From the NCBI GenBank assembly GCA_019747905.1, contig JAIEQG010000034.1:110290-174289 (forward strand): a DNA stretch of 64,000 bases, given 5' to 3'. The stretch comes from Burkholderiales bacterium. Its GTDB lineage: Bacteria > Pseudomonadota > Gammaproteobacteria > Burkholderiales > Ga0077523. The position numbers were made by a program, and so were the translations under genes. The notes below the pieces were generated by a model. It was not told the origin of the DNA. It searched no databases and saw only the letters and a list, made by a program, of their open reading frames with translations. Positions 17,761 to 28,370 of the stretch are shown piece by piece; within the stretch, counting starts at the first letter, position 1, and each line of letters opens with the position of its first letter.

Positions 17761-20700
17761 TTACTGCTGCGCCTGCGTCGCCTGGCTCGCGGACGACGCC
17801 CCGGCCACGCCGTAGTCCGGCGCGCGCCGGAGGTCCAGCGTCATGGGGAAACGCCGGTTCGCCTGCTCCGGCCGGTACGGCATCGGCCCCGGCGTGTGTC
17901 CGATGGCCTGGAACCGTGCCACCCGGCGGGCTTCCGCTTCGTTTGCGTTGACCGGGAAGCGCTCGTAGTTGCGCCCGCCCGGATGCATGACGTGGTAGGT
18001 GCAGCCGCCCAGTGCGCGACCGCTGCCCGTGTCGTAGAGATCGAACACCAGCGGCGCGTGGACCTTGATGGTCGGATGCAGGGCCGAAGGCGGTTGCCAC
18101 GCGCGGTAGCGAACCCCGGCCACGTACTCGCCGCGCGTGCCGGTGGCAGCGAGCGGCAGCGGGCGCCCGTTGCACAGCACGACGAAGCGGTGACCGGCGA
18201 GGTGCCGCACCTTGACCTGCATGCGCTCCACCGAGGAATCGACGTAGCGCGTCGTGCCGCTGCCCGCCACCTCCTCGCCCAGCACGTGCCAGGGCTCGAG
18301 GGCCTGCCGCAGTTCCAGTTCGATTCCCTGGTGAACCACGGTGCCGAAGCGCGGGAAGCGGAACTCGAAGAACGGTGCGAACCATTGGGCGTCGAACGCG
18401 TAGCCGGCGCGATTCAGGTCCTCGATCACTTCCTCCATGTCGTGCGCGATGAAATGCGGCAGGAGGAAGCGGTCGTGCAGGCTCGTGCCCCATTCGATCA
18501 GGCGATTCTCGCACGGGGTCTTCCAGAAGCGCGCGATCAAGGCCCGCAACAGCAGGAGTTGCACCGAACTCATCTGCCAGTGCGGCGGCATCTCGAAGGC
18601 CCGGAATTCGAGCAGGCCGAGGCGACCCGTGGGCCCGTCGGGCGAATAGAGCTTGTCGATGGAAAACTCGGCCCGGTGCGTGTTGCCGGTGACATCGATC
18701 AGCAGGTTGCGCAGCAGGCGGTCGACCAGCCACGGCTCCGGCGTTTCCTCGCCGGACTTCGCGGCCCGCGTCATTTCCTGGAATGCGATCTCGAGCTCGT
18801 ACAGGCTGTCGTCGCGCGCCTCGTCCACCCGCGGCGCCTGGCTGGTGGGGCCGATGAACATGCCGGAAAAGAGATACGACAATGCCGGGTGGTTCTGCCA
18901 ATAGGTGATGAGGCTGCGCAACAGATCGGGCCGGCGCAGCAGCGGACTGTCCGCCGGTGTGGCACCTCCGACGGTCACGTGGTTGCCGCCGCCGGTGCCG
19001 GTGTGCCGACCATCGAGCATGAATTTCTCGGTGGAAAGGCGCGTGAGCCGCGCGTCTTCGTACAGCGCACGGGTGTTCGCCGTGAGTTCGCTCCACGAAG
19101 CCACCGGATGCACGTTCACCTCGATCACGCCCGGGTCTGGAGTCACGAACAGGCGCTTCAACCGCGGGTCGTAGGGCGGCAGGTAGCCCTCGATGCGCAC
19201 CGGCGCACGGCACCGCGCGGCAGCATCCTCGACCCTTGCGATCAGTTCGACGTATTCGTCGCCCGATGCCACGGGCGGCAGGAACACGTTGAGGCACCCG
19301 TCGCGCACCTCGACGCACAACGCGGTCCGGACCACTTCGCGTGCTGACCGGCCTTTTTCCAGCTTGACCGGTTGCGGCTTCTCCGGGTCTTCGCCCTGCT
19401 GTTGAGCGGTACCACCGAGCGCACTCTTCTTCTCGAACGGATCGGGTTCGTGCAACGGCTCCACGTCTTCCGGGGCGACCATCGGCAGCGAAGCGAGCGG
19501 CAGGCGATAGCCCATGGGCGAGTCCCCGCCGATCAGGTACAGATGCTCCCGCGGCAACGGCCACGGCGAGCTGATCCAGGCGCGTTTGCCTGCAGCGGCG
19601 GGCTGCGCCTTGAGAGGCAGCACGAAGCCAACCGGATCACCCAGCTTGCCGTCGAGCAACCGGGCGAGCTTGCTGCGCTCCTCGGGCGCCTTCAGGTCGC
19701 GCTCCAGCGGATCGACGTTGAGCGGCTTCTGACGCTCCTCGTGCGCCGCGTTCCAGACATCCTCGTAGGCGGCAACCACGTAGTCGGGATGCAGGCCCAG
19801 CAGGCCGGCCAGGGTCACGGTGAAACGCAACGCATCCGCATGACCCGCGTTGCCCTTGGCGTCGCCCGCGAGCCAGCGCGGCTCCTTCCACAACGCAGTA
19901 CCGTCGTTGCGCCACAGGACGCCCAAGGCCCAGCGCGGCAGCGGCTCGCCGGGATACCACTTGCCCTGGCCGTGGTACAGCATGCCGCCGGGCGCGAAGC
20001 GATCCTTCAATCGCAGCAACAGTTCGCCGGCCAGTTCGCGCTTGCGTTCACCGAAGGCGGCGTAGTTCCACTCGAGGCCGTCCATGTCGTCCACCGACAC
20101 GAACGTGGGCTCGCCGCCCATGGTGAGACGGACGTCCCAGGCACGCAATTGCGTGTCCACCTGTTCACCGACGCGATCGATGCGCTGCCACTGTTCCTCG
20201 GTGTAGGGCTTCGTGACGCGCGGGTCCTCGTGGACGCGCGTGACCTTCATCTCGAAACTGAATTGCACTTCACACGGATCGGTGAAGCCTGTCACCGCTG
20301 CCGCACTCGACGGTTGCGCGGTAGCCGCGAGCGGAATGTGCCCTTCGCCGGCCATGAGACCGGAGGTCGCATCGAGACCGACCCAACCGGCACCGGGCAG
20401 GTACACCTCGGCCCACGCGTGCAGGTCGGTAAAGTCGCGCTCCGGTCCGGCGGGACCGTCGAGCGCCTTCACGTCGGGGGTCAACTGGATGAGATAACCG
20501 GATACGAAGCGCGCCGCGAGCCCCAGGTGCCGCAGGATCTGCACGAGCAGCCAGCCGGAATCGCGGCACGATCCGGAGGCCTTCTCCAGCGTTTCCTCGG
20601 GTGCCTGTACCCCAGGTTCCATCCGCACGATGTAGCGGATGGCGTGCTGCAATCGCTGGTTGAGCGCGACCAGCATGTCCACGGTAGGCATCGGCTGTGC

Positions 20701-21117
20701 GAGGTGATCGCGCCGGAAGGCCTCGACCCACGCCTTCAGCTTTGGCGTGAGCGGATCGGTTTCGAGGAACGGGGCCAGTTCACGGCGGGTGATGTCCGCA
20801 TACTCGAACGGAAAGCGCTCGGCGCTGCGATCGAGGAAGAAATCGAACGGATTGATGACCGTCATGTCGGCCACCAGGTCCACCACGACCTTAAGCTCGC
20901 GCGCCTTTTCGGGAAACACGAGCCGCGCGACGAAGTTGCCGTAAGGATCCTGCTGCCAGTTGATGAAATGCTTGGCGGGCAGGATCTTGAGCGAGTAGCT
21001 CTCGATGGGCGTGCGGCAATGGGCCGCGGGCCGCAGGCGGATCTCGTGCGGCGACAGGTTCACCGCCCGGTCGAACCGGTAGTGGGTCTCGTGGTAGAGG
21101 GCGACGCGAATCGTCAT
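17761..21117 (-). CDS. large transglutaminase-like protein with DUF2126-type C-terminus
   Basis: Transglutaminase core GSCRDSGWLLVQILRHLGLAARFVSGYLIQL (Cys), DLHAWAEVYLPGAGWVGLDATSG (His/Asp), long C-terminal region typical of the ~1100-aa Anbu-linked proteins. Confidence 0.93.
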   Translation of the reverse strand: MTIRVALYHETHYRFDRAVNLSPHEIRLRPAAHCRTPIESYSLKILPAKHFINWQQDPYGNFVARLVFPEKARELKVVVDLVADMTVINPFDFFLDRSAERFPFEYADITRRELAPFLETDPLTPKLKAWVEAFRRDHLAQPMPTVDMLVALNQRLQHAIRYIVRMEPGVQAPEETLEKASGSCRDSGWLLVQILRHLGLAARFVSGYLIQLTPDVKALDGPAGPERDFTDLHAWAEVYLPGAGWVGLDATSGLMAGEGHIPLAATAQPSSAAAVTGFTDPCEVQFSFEMKVTRVHEDPRVTKPYTEEQWQRIDRVGEQVDTQLRAWDVRLTMGGEPTFVSVDDMDGLEWNYAAFGERKRELAGELLLRLKDRFAPGGMLYHGQGKWYPGEPLPRWALGVLWRNDGTALWKEPRWLAGDAKGNAGHADALRFTVTLAGLLGLHPDYVVAAYEDVWNAAHEERQKPLNVDPLERDLKAPEERSKLARLLDGKLGDPVGFVLPLKAQPAAAGKRAWISSPWPLPREHLYLIGGDSPMGYRLPLASLPMVAPEDVEPLHEPDPFEKKSALGGTAQQQGEDPEKPQPVKLEKGRSAREVVRTALCVEVRDGCLNVFLPPVASGDEYVELIARVEDAAARCRAPVRIEGYLPPYDPRLKRLFVTPDPGVIEVNVHPVASWSELTANTRALYEDARLTRLSTEKFMLDGRHTGTGGGNHVTVGGATPADSPLLRRPDLLRSLITYWQNHPALSYLFSGMFIGPTSQAPRVDEARDDSLYELEIAFQEMTRAAKSGEETPEPWLVDRLLRNLLIDVTGNTHRAEFSIDKLYSPDGPTGRLGLLEFRAFEMPPHWQMSSVQLLLLRALIARFWKTPCENRLIEWGTSLHDRFLLPHFIAHDMEEVIEDLNRAGYAFDAQWFAPFFEFRFPRFGTVVHQGIELELRQALEPWHVLGEEVAGSGTTRYVDSSVERMQVKVRHLAGHRFVVLCNGRPLPLAATGTRGEYVAGVRYRAWQPPSALHPTIKVHAPLVFDLYDTGSGRALGGCTYHVMHPGGRNYERFPVNANEAEARRVARFQAIGHTPGPMPYRPEQANRRFPMTLDLRRAPDYGVAGASSASQATQAQQ

Positions 21118-21221
21118 CGTCAGGCGTCAGGCATCAGCGGTCACGCATCGGGAATCAGGAATCAGGTGAACTGCGCGGAGTCGATATGACTGATACCAGA
21201 TACCTGACTCCTGATCCCTGT

Positions 21222-21956
21222 TCAGGACAGCCAGTCCGGATTCGGCAACTCGCCGAACACCCTCCGCAAGCCGCCGCCCCAGCCCTGGCGCAGCATGGTG
21301 AAGTACGGATCGCCCTCGGCGATGCGCTTGTGGATGCCGACCCGCATGGAATCCTTCGGCAGCCACAGCATCTCCACCGGCAGACCCACCGAGATGTTGG
21401 AACGGATGGTGGAATCGAACGAGATCAGCACGCACTTCGCGGCTTCTGCCACCGAGGTACCGGAGGAGATCACGCGGTCGAGCACCGGCTTGCCGTACTT
21501 GCTCTCGCCCACCTGGAAATAGATGGAATCCGGGGTCGCCTCGATGAAGTTGCCCTGCGAATAGATGTTGAAGAGCCGCGGTTGCTCGCCCGCGATCTGG
21601 CCGCCCAGCAGCAGCGTGGCGTTGAAATCGATGTTGCCCTGCATGAGGTACGGCCCATCGCGCCGCTGCATCTCGCGCAGCGCGTCGCCCACCATGGTGG
21701 CCACGTCGTACAGGCTGCGCGCACTCCAGATGGTTTCGCTGCCCGGTTCGGCGTGGGCATGACGGTCCAGGATGTTGATCACACCCTGGGTGATGGCCAG
21801 GTTGCCGGACGACAGCAGCACCAGGACGCGCTCGTCCTTGCGCTCGAACACCTTCATCTTGCTGAAGGTGGCGACATGGTCGACACCGGCATTGGTGCGC
21901 GAATCGGATGCGAACAGCATCCCGGAATCGAGCGATATGGCTACGCAGTACGTCAC
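21222..21956 (-). CDS. Anbu-type proteasome-like peptidase (20S beta-subunit homologue)
   Basis: MTYCVAISLDSGMLFASDSRTNAGVDHVATFSKMKVFERKDERVLVLLSSGNLAITQGVIN: N-terminal Thr2 and proteasome beta fold motifs; clustered with alpha-E and ATP-grasp genes. Confidence 0.93.
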   Translation of the reverse strand: MTYCVAISLDSGMLFASDSRTNAGVDHVATFSKMKVFERKDERVLVLLSSGNLAITQGVINILDRHAHAEPGSETIWSARSLYDVATMVGDALREMQRRDGPYLMQGNIDFNATLLLGGQIAGEQPRLFNIYSQGNFIEATPDSIYFQVGESKYGKPVLDRVISSGTSVAEAAKCVLISFDSTIRSNISVGLPVEMLWLPKDSMRVGIHKRIAEGDPYFTMLRQGWGGGLRRVFGELPNPDWLS

Positions 21957-22090
21957 GGCTGTTCCCCGCCCTCGTGTTCTCGGTCTGGGACGGCACTATA
22001 GCCAACCGCCCTGACCTGCGCCAACGGCGCTCACGCGACGCGCCCGGGCTGCCCTCGCCACCCGGCATGGACTTCGGCGACCACCGCGGA

Positions 22091-23068
22091 TCATGCCGCC
22101 AGCACCTGCTGCTGAACCTGGCGCTGCCCCGCGCTGAAGAACGCCCGGGCCACCTCGTCGCTCAGAACGCCGGTCCGGTGCAGGAACTCCGTCAGGTATT
22201 CGTGCAGGCCGGCGGAGAAGATCGTGTCGACCCGGCCGAACTGCAGTCCCGCATGCATCTCGCCCGCCAGCCGCGTGGCCTCGTTCGGTTGACCCCGCGA
22301 AATCGCGCGCAGGATCTCGTAGGCCTCGCGCATGCAATGGTGCAGGCTGCGCGGCATGTCGGCGCGCAGGATGAGCAACTCGGCCACCCGCAGCGGCGTG
22401 ATAACGTCGCGGTACACCTTGCGGTATGACTCGAAGGACGACACCGAACGCAGTACGGCCGCCCATTGGTAGTAGTCCACGGCCCCGCCGACGTCCTGCA
22501 GCCTCGGCAGCAGCACGTGGTACTTCACGTCCAGGATGCGCGCCGTGTTGTCGACCCGCTCCATGAAGGTGCCCAGGCGATTGAACTGGAAGGCCTCGTC
22601 CTGCAGCATGGTGCCGACCGTGACGCCGCGAAAAAGGTGCGAACGCTCCTTGACCCATTCGAACAGCGTCAGCAGCCGGTCGGAGGTGAGCTCTGCGTCG
22701 GTCACCTTCTGGATCTCGAGCCAGGTGGCATTGATCATCTCCCACATCTCGGAGGTGATGCGTCCGCGCACCGCCCTCGCGTTCTCGCGCGCGGCCCGCG
22801 CGCACGAAACGATGCTCGACGGACTGTCCGGGTCGAGGGTCATGAAATGCAGCACGCCGCGCGCATTGACCTCGTCGTAGCGGCCGGTGAAGGGATACAG
22901 CGTACCCGTGATGTTGAGCGGCGCGTACCACTCCTGGTCGGCGAGGCGCGCGTCCTTGGGCACCAGCGACATGCGGTATGTCACGTCCAGAATGCGCGCG
23001 GTGTTCTCCATGCGCTCGACGTAGCGGGCCATCCAGTAGAGATTCGAGGCGGTGCGGCTCAGCATCAT
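22091..23068 (-). CDS. alpha-E domain protein (DUF403/COG2307)
   Basis: MMLSRTASNLYWMARYVERMENTARILDVTYRMSLVP is a hallmark N-terminus of the family. Confidence 0.95.
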   Translation of the reverse strand: MMLSRTASNLYWMARYVERMENTARILDVTYRMSLVPKDARLADQEWYAPLNITGTLYPFTGRYDEVNARGVLHFMTLDPDSPSSIVSCARAARENARAVRGRITSEMWEMINATWLEIQKVTDAELTSDRLLTLFEWVKERSHLFRGVTVGTMLQDEAFQFNRLGTFMERVDNTARILDVKYHVLLPRLQDVGGAVDYYQWAAVLRSVSSFESYRKVYRDVITPLRVAELLILRADMPRSLHHCMREAYEILRAISRGQPNEATRLAGEMHAGLQFGRVDTIFSAGLHEYLTEFLHRTGVLSDEVARAFFSAGQRQVQQQVLAA

Positions 23069-23186
23069 CGTAAAGGCCTCGCCTCGTCACTCGTCACTCG
23101 TGACTGGAGGTCCGAGTTTCGGGAAGCATGATCGAACGGGAAGACGGAAGTCACGGGTCGCCGGTCACGAGTCACGGATTCCGGGG

Positions 23187-24605
23187 TCACGAATTCAGTA
23201 TCCACGTGTCCTTCGTCCCGCCGCCCTGGGACGAATTCACCACCAGCGAGCCTTCGCGCAACGCGACGCGCGTCAGCCCGCCGGGACACATCACCACGTC
23301 CTTGCCCGACAGCACGAAGGGCCGCAAGTCGATGTGGCGCGGTGCGACCCCTTGATCGACGAAGATGGGACAGGTGGACAGGGACAGTGTCGGCTGGCTG
23401 ATGAAGTTCTCCGGGCCGTCGAGGATGCGCTGGCGATAGGCTTCGCGCTCGCGCTCGGTGCTGGTGGGGCCGATCAGCATGCCGTAGCCGCCTGAGCCAT
23501 GTACTTCCTTCACCACCAGTTCCTCGAGGTGCGCGAGGGTGTATTCGAGATCTTCGCGGTTGCGCAGCTGCCACGTGGGCACGTTGTTGAGCAGCGGCTC
23601 CTCGCCGAGATAGAACCGGATCATGTCCGGCACGAACGGATAGATGGACTTGTCGTCGGCCACGCCGGTGCCCACGGCATTGCACAGCGTGACACGGCCA
23701 CGCCGATAGGCACTCACCAGGCCCGGAACACCCAGCATCGAGTCCGGCCGGAACACCTGCGGATCCAGGAAGTCGTCGTCGATCCGGCGATAGACCACGT
23801 CGACCCGCTGCGGACCCGCCGTGGTGCGCATGTACACGGTGTCGTCGGCGACGAACAGGTCGGCGCCTTCGACCAGTTCGATGCCCATCTGCTGCGCGAG
23901 GAACGCGTGCTCGAAGTAGGCGCTGTTGAATTGTCCCGGTGTGAGCAGCACCACCACCGGGTTCTCGATATTGGCCGGCGCAACGGCGCGCAGCGTATCG
24001 AGCAGCAGGTCGGGGTAGTGCTCGACCGGCGCGATCGACTGGCGCGCGAACAGCTCCGGCACCAGCCGCATCATCATCTTGCGGTTCTCGAGCATGTACG
24101 ACACGCCCGACGGGGTGCGCAGGTTGTCCTCCAGCACGTAGTATTCGCCGGCGCCGGCGCGCACCAGGTCGATGCCGGCCACGTGGGCGTAGATGCCCCC
24201 CGGCACGTCGACCCCCACCATTTCCTGCTTGAATAGCTTGTTGCCGTTGATGCGCTCCACCGGCATCTTGCCGGCCCGCAGGATCTCCTGGTCGTGGTAG
24301 ACGTCGTGCAGGTACATGTTGAGCGCCCGCACGCGTTGCTTGAGGCCGCGCTCCAGCAGCCGCCACTCGGCAGCGGGAATGATGTGCGGCAGCATGTCGA
24401 ACGGAATCAATCGTTCGGCACCGGCATCCTCGCCATAGACCGCGAACGTGATGCCGACGCGGTGGAAGAGCATGTTGGCCGCCTCGCGCATCTGCTTGAT
24501 GCGATCGAGCGGTGTGGCGCCGATCCAGTCCGCGAGCGCCTGGTAGTGGGACCGCACGGTACCGTCCGCCAGGTACATCTCGTTGAAGTAGGAATCGAAG
24601 GACAT
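23187..24605 (-). CDS. circularly permuted type 2 ATP-grasp protein (COG2308)
   Basis: Motifs FDMLPHIIPAAEWRLLERGLKQRVRALNMYLHDVYHDQEILRAG, VLEDNLRTPSGVSYMLENR, KEVHGSGGYGMLIGP; clustered with alpha-E gene. Confidence 0.95.
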   Translation of the reverse strand: MSFDSYFNEMYLADGTVRSHYQALADWIGATPLDRIKQMREAANMLFHRVGITFAVYGEDAGAERLIPFDMLPHIIPAAEWRLLERGLKQRVRALNMYLHDVYHDQEILRAGKMPVERINGNKLFKQEMVGVDVPGGIYAHVAGIDLVRAGAGEYYVLEDNLRTPSGVSYMLENRKMMMRLVPELFARQSIAPVEHYPDLLLDTLRAVAPANIENPVVVLLTPGQFNSAYFEHAFLAQQMGIELVEGADLFVADDTVYMRTTAGPQRVDVVYRRIDDDFLDPQVFRPDSMLGVPGLVSAYRRGRVTLCNAVGTGVADDKSIYPFVPDMIRFYLGEEPLLNNVPTWQLRNREDLEYTLAHLEELVVKEVHGSGGYGMLIGPTSTEREREAYRQRILDGPENFISQPTLSLSTCPIFVDQGVAPRHIDLRPFVLSGKDVVMCPGGLTRVALREGSLVVNSSQGGGTKDTWILNS

Positions 24606-24808
24606 GGGTCTCTAGCCGCGACTTTGCATCGTTGTTTGCCCCGTCCTGGTGCAACCGCTGTGCCACGCCTCGCGCGATACGGGATTCGTATCGCAATCAT
24701 GCGCTTGCACGAGTTTCACCGCCATGCCCCGGAATGACCGCCGGGGCGTCGCACCACCTTCGAGCATTGTCGCGAACGCACGCACCGTGGCGACGCAACG
24801 CCCCTTCG

Positions 24809-25384
24809 TCATTGCAGTCTGGCCGCAACCCGCACGGCTTCCGCCGCCACGCCATGGACCATCTCCACCTGCTTCGGATCCTTCAGTGCGCCGTCCGCCG
24901 CGAACGCTTCCGCCGCACGCGGAATCGCCGCGCGCTGCGGCAGCACCAGGCAGCCCAGCGACATCAGGATACCGCGGACCGCCTCGAGCGAGCGCACCGC
25001 TCCGAAAGGTCCCGGCGAAGCGGAGAACAGGCCCGCCACCTTCCCCTCGTAGGGAACGCGCCCCGATTCCGCGCCGTCCTGGCGCGAGATCCAATCGATG
25101 GTGTTCTTCAACACCGCGGTCACGGATGTGTTGTATTCCGGACAGGCGATCAGGAAACCGTGGTGTGCCTTGAACAGCGACTTCAACTCCCGTGCAGCGG
25201 CCGGAATGCCTTGGGCCGCTTCGAGGTCACCGTCGTACAACGGCATGGCGAAATCCTTGAGGTCGATCGGGGTGACCTCGGCACCGGCGGCGCGGGCACC
25301 GGCAACAGCAATGGCGAGCAGCTTGCGGTTGAACGAGGCAGCACGCAGGCTGCCGGCGAAGGCGACGAGGCGGGGTGTGGTCAT
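24809..25384 (-). CDS. NAD(P)H-dependent FMN reductase
   Basis: MTTPRLVAFAGSLRAASFNRKLLAIA flavodoxin-like FMN loop and CPEYNTSVTAVLKNTIDWISR motif. Confidence 0.9.
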   Translation of the reverse strand: MTTPRLVAFAGSLRAASFNRKLLAIAVAGARAAGAEVTPIDLKDFAMPLYDGDLEAAQGIPAAARELKSLFKAHHGFLIACPEYNTSVTAVLKNTIDWISRQDGAESGRVPYEGKVAGLFSASPGPFGAVRSLEAVRGILMSLGCLVLPQRAAIPRAAEAFAADGALKDPKQVEMVHGVAAEAVRVAARLQ

Positions 25385-25485
25385 CGGGCGGTCGAGAGAT
25401 GCGTGGACGGGCTGGATGATAGCGCCCGCCGCAAGGGGTCAACGATCGGGGAAAGGGCCTCAGGCCCCCGGGGGCAGGGTCGCCC

Positions 25486-25872
25486 TCAGACCTGGAGCAG
25501 GCTCACATGCGCCGCCACGACGCGCCACCCCTCCCCGGTCCGCACCCAGGTCTGGGTCTGGCGGCCGATCTTGGTACCCGGGGGTCGCAGGAACTCCGTG
25601 CAGGCGGTCGCGAAGTCGCTGCCGAAGGTCGTGATGACCGTGTTCTGCAGGGTGCGGGCGAGGTTCTGAGGCGAGCGCGCCTTGCGGAAAGCGATGATCG
25701 CGTCGCGGCCATAGAGGTTCTCGGTAGCACCGTAGCGCACCGTCAACGGACTGGCCCAGAAGAGTTCGTCGAGAGTCTCGACGTCGTTGCCCACCAGAGC
25801 CGCCTCGTAGCGTTCGAAGGCGGCGCGGACTTCCACCAGCACTTCGGGACGATTCACGTCGGACGCGTTCAT
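25486..25872 (-). CDS. AtzH/HpxZ-like NTF2-fold protein (DUF3225)
   Basis: [66 protein letters not shown]...; overlaps the amidase gene by 4 nt. Confidence 0.88.
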   Translation of the reverse strand: MNASDVNRPEVLVEVRAAFERYEAALVGNDVETLDELFWASPLTVRYGATENLYGRDAIIAFRKARSPQNLARTLQNTVITTFGSDFATACTEFLRPPGTKIGRQTQTWVRTGEGWRVVAAHVSLLQV

Positions 25873-27239
25873 GCAGCCTCCCATCGTGCGACGCCTGCCT
25901 GCTCCAGATGGTGGGCGGCGCGCAGGCAAAGGTCTTCCCGCCACGGCGCCGCGATGAGCTGCACGCCGATCGGCAACGCGCTCACGCCGGCGATCGGCAC
26001 CGTCATCACGGGCAAGCCCACGCAAGAGATGGGTTGCGTGAGCAGGCCCAGGCTCGGCCGCAGCGGCAGCCGACTGCCTTGGAGTTCCAGCCATTCCGTG
26101 CCGAGCGGCTGCGCCACCACTGGCGTAGCCGGTGCGATCAGCACGTCGAACCGTGTGAACAGCTCGTGGCAGCGCCGGGCAAACCACGCGCGGACCTTCT
26201 GTGCCTTCACGTACCAGGCCGCCGGTGTCAACGCACCCGCGAGAAAGCGGTCGCGATTGAGCGGTTCGAATCCGTTGTACTCGCGCTGCAAGGTCTCCCG
26301 GTGCAGGCTGCCGCCTTCGGCAGCGGAAATCACGAACGCGGCGGCCCGCGCCCGTTCCACTTCCGGCAATTCCGCCACCGCCGCTCCCGCGAACGCATCC
26401 GCGGCCCGCCGGCTTGCCGCCTGGGCGTCGCTGCCCGCATAGGCATCGAAGTAACCGCCCAGCCGCGCGATGCGAAGCCCGCCGGCACCGCGCGCGAGTT
26501 CCGGCAGCACGGGCTCGACGGGTCGTTGCGCACACGCATGGTCCTCCGAGTCCGGCCCCTGCATCGCGTCGTAGCACGCCGTGACATCCTCGGTCCCCAT
26601 GCCGAACGCGCCCAGATGATCGAGGCTGTGGACGAAGGGAAAACTGCCGGTCCGGGGCAGGCGGCCGTAGGTCGGCTTCAACCCGAACACGCCGCACAGG
26701 GACGAGGGCACCCGGATCGAACCGTTGGTATCCGATCCGAGTGCAAGCGGGATCATGCCTGCCGCAACCGCCGCCGCGGAACCGCCCGACGAACCGCCGG
26801 CACTGCGCTTAGGGTCGCGCGGATTGCGCGTCGGACCGTACCCGGTGTTCTCGGTGGTGAAGCCATAGGCATACGCGTCCATGTTGAGCATCCCCACCAG
26901 GATCGCGCCAGCCTCGCGCATGCGCGCCACCAACGTCGCGTCGCGGGCCGCGGGTGAGCGCTGCTCGTGCAGGCGCGACCCGGCCAGAGTCGCATGCCCG
27001 TTCACGTCGAACAGGTTCTTGACTGCGTAGGGCACTCCGGCCAGCGGCGGCAACGTTCGCCCTGCGGCCTTCGAAGCGTCGATGGCTGCGGCCTCGCGTC
27101 GCGCCCGCTCGGCCGTGACGGCAGTGAACGCGTTGATCGCTCCGTCGCACGCGTGGATGCGTGCCAGCGTGGCCTCCAGCACCGATGTCGCCGTCGCGCC
27201 GCCGGAGCGGATCGCGCTCACGATCTCCAAGGCCTTCAT
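25869..27239 (-). CDS. AtzE-family amidase (amidase signature)
   Basis: Amidase signature [63 protein letters not shown], catalytic Lys YAVKNLFD; flanked by AtzG- and AtzH-like genes. Confidence 0.92.
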   Translation of the reverse strand: MKALEIVSAIRSGGATATSVLEATLARIHACDGAINAFTAVTAERARREAAAIDASKAAGRTLPPLAGVPYAVKNLFDVNGHATLAGSRLHEQRSPAARDATLVARMREAGAILVGMLNMDAYAYGFTTENTGYGPTRNPRDPKRSAGGSSGGSAAAVAAGMIPLALGSDTNGSIRVPSSLCGVFGLKPTYGRLPRTGSFPFVHSLDHLGAFGMGTEDVTACYDAMQGPDSEDHACAQRPVEPVLPELARGAGGLRIARLGGYFDAYAGSDAQAASRRAADAFAGAAVAELPEVERARAAAFVISAAEGGSLHRETLQREYNGFEPLNRDRFLAGALTPAAWYVKAQKVRAWFARRCHELFTRFDVLIAPATPVVAQPLGTEWLELQGSRLPLRPSLGLLTQPISCVGLPVMTVPIAGVSALPIGVQLIAAPWREDLCLRAAHHLEQAGVARWEAA

Positions 27240-27418
27240 GGCCGGAACAGCGGGGCCGGCTCGGCGGACTCGGGCAGGTCGAACTCCATCAGCAGCTCGG
27301 CCATCTCCGCGGTGCGCGCGAAGATGGCGGCGACTCGGGTGATCTGTTCAGCGCTCAGCGCGAAGCCCTGGGCACCGGCGACGACCTCTACGTAGGCGGT
27401 GGTTTCATCCGCGGTCAT
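27236..27418 (-). CDS. AtzG-like small subunit (DUF4089)
   Basis: 60-aa protein [60 protein letters not shown]; 4-nt overlaps on both sides; start at 27418 chosen inside ORF 27236..27913. Confidence 0.85.
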   Translation of the reverse strand: MTADETTAYVEVVAGAQGFALSAEQITRVAAIFARTAEMAELLMEFDLPESAEPAPLFRP

Positions 27419-28092
27419 CGGTGAACGCCATTCATTGCCGCAGCCAGTTCGTCGCACGTGGCACTCCAGCCGACGATGGCCCCCTGCGCGCGGATCATGT
27501 CCAATGCCGCACGCTTGAACTCGGGAAAGTAGCTCTCGGTGGCGTCTTCCACCACCAGGCATTCGTAGCCGCGGTCGTTCGCCTCGCGCATGCTGGTCTG
27601 CACGCACACTTCGGTGGTCACACCGGCGAACAACAGATGGGTGATGCCCTTGAGGCGCAGGATGTCGCCGAGCGCCGTGGCGTAGAAGGCACCCTTGCCG
27701 GGCTTGTCGATCACGATCTCCCCCGCGAGCGGAGCCACCGCGGGCAGGATGTCGTTGCCCGGCTCGCCGGCAACGAGGATGCGCCCCATGGGACCGGTAT
27801 CGCCGATGCGCAGCTTCGCATCGCCGCGGTTGCGTTTGGAAGGGGGGCAGTCGGACAGGTCGGCACGGTGCGCCTCGCGGGTGTGGACGATGAGCATACC
27901 CGATGCGCGGCACACGTCGAGCAGCCGCCGCACGGTAGGCACGATGCCCTCGAGCAGGCTGACGTCGTTGCCGAGGGCATCACCGAACCCGCCACGTTCG
28001 ATGAAGTCACGCTGCATGTCGATCACCACCAGCGCCGTCACGGCGGGATCGAACCGGTAGGCGAACGGACGCGCGGCGACGGTGTGCATCAT
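27415..28092 (-). CDS. isochorismatase-family cysteine hydrolase, biuret-hydrolase-like
   Basis: [15 protein letters not shown] (Asp), [13 protein letters not shown] (Lys), [40 protein letters not shown] (Cys). Confidence 0.88.
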   Translation of the reverse strand: MMHTVAARPFAYRFDPAVTALVVIDMQRDFIERGGFGDALGNDVSLLEGIVPTVRRLLDVCRASGMLIVHTREAHRADLSDCPPSKRNRGDAKLRIGDTGPMGRILVAGEPGNDILPAVAPLAGEIVIDKPGKGAFYATALGDILRLKGITHLLFAGVTTEVCVQTSMREANDRGYECLVVEDATESYFPEFKRAALDMIRAQGAIVGWSATCDELAAAMNGVHR

Positions 28093-28370
28093 GATGTCGA
28101 CTCCTGGAGCGATAGTGGAAAGCGGCAAACGCGGCTCATCGGTGCGCGGGCAACACCGGATCGCGGCGCTGCCTCCTGTCACTCGAGGCCGACGCGAGTG
28201 ATCCGCCCGCGTGAGCGCAAGCCACGTGCCCAGCCCAGGAGAATCGCCGCGAGAACCGCGCGGATACTGGATATGCGTCGGTTACGAGCGATGCTTGGAC
28301 GGCCGGGGCACGCATCGCCGTCGTGCGTGACGCCCCGAGAGCGCTCGGCTTTGGTGCGTGCTACCGGAGG

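Noticed and set aside
19372-21189. 605-aa plus-strand ORF
   Set aside because: Antisense to the transglutaminase gene; no domain signal.
28182-28370. Possible gene or remnant between the hydrolase operon and the MITE-like element
   Set aside because: A short minus-strand open frame exists but has no supported start, domain or neighbour logic; not reported as a feature.
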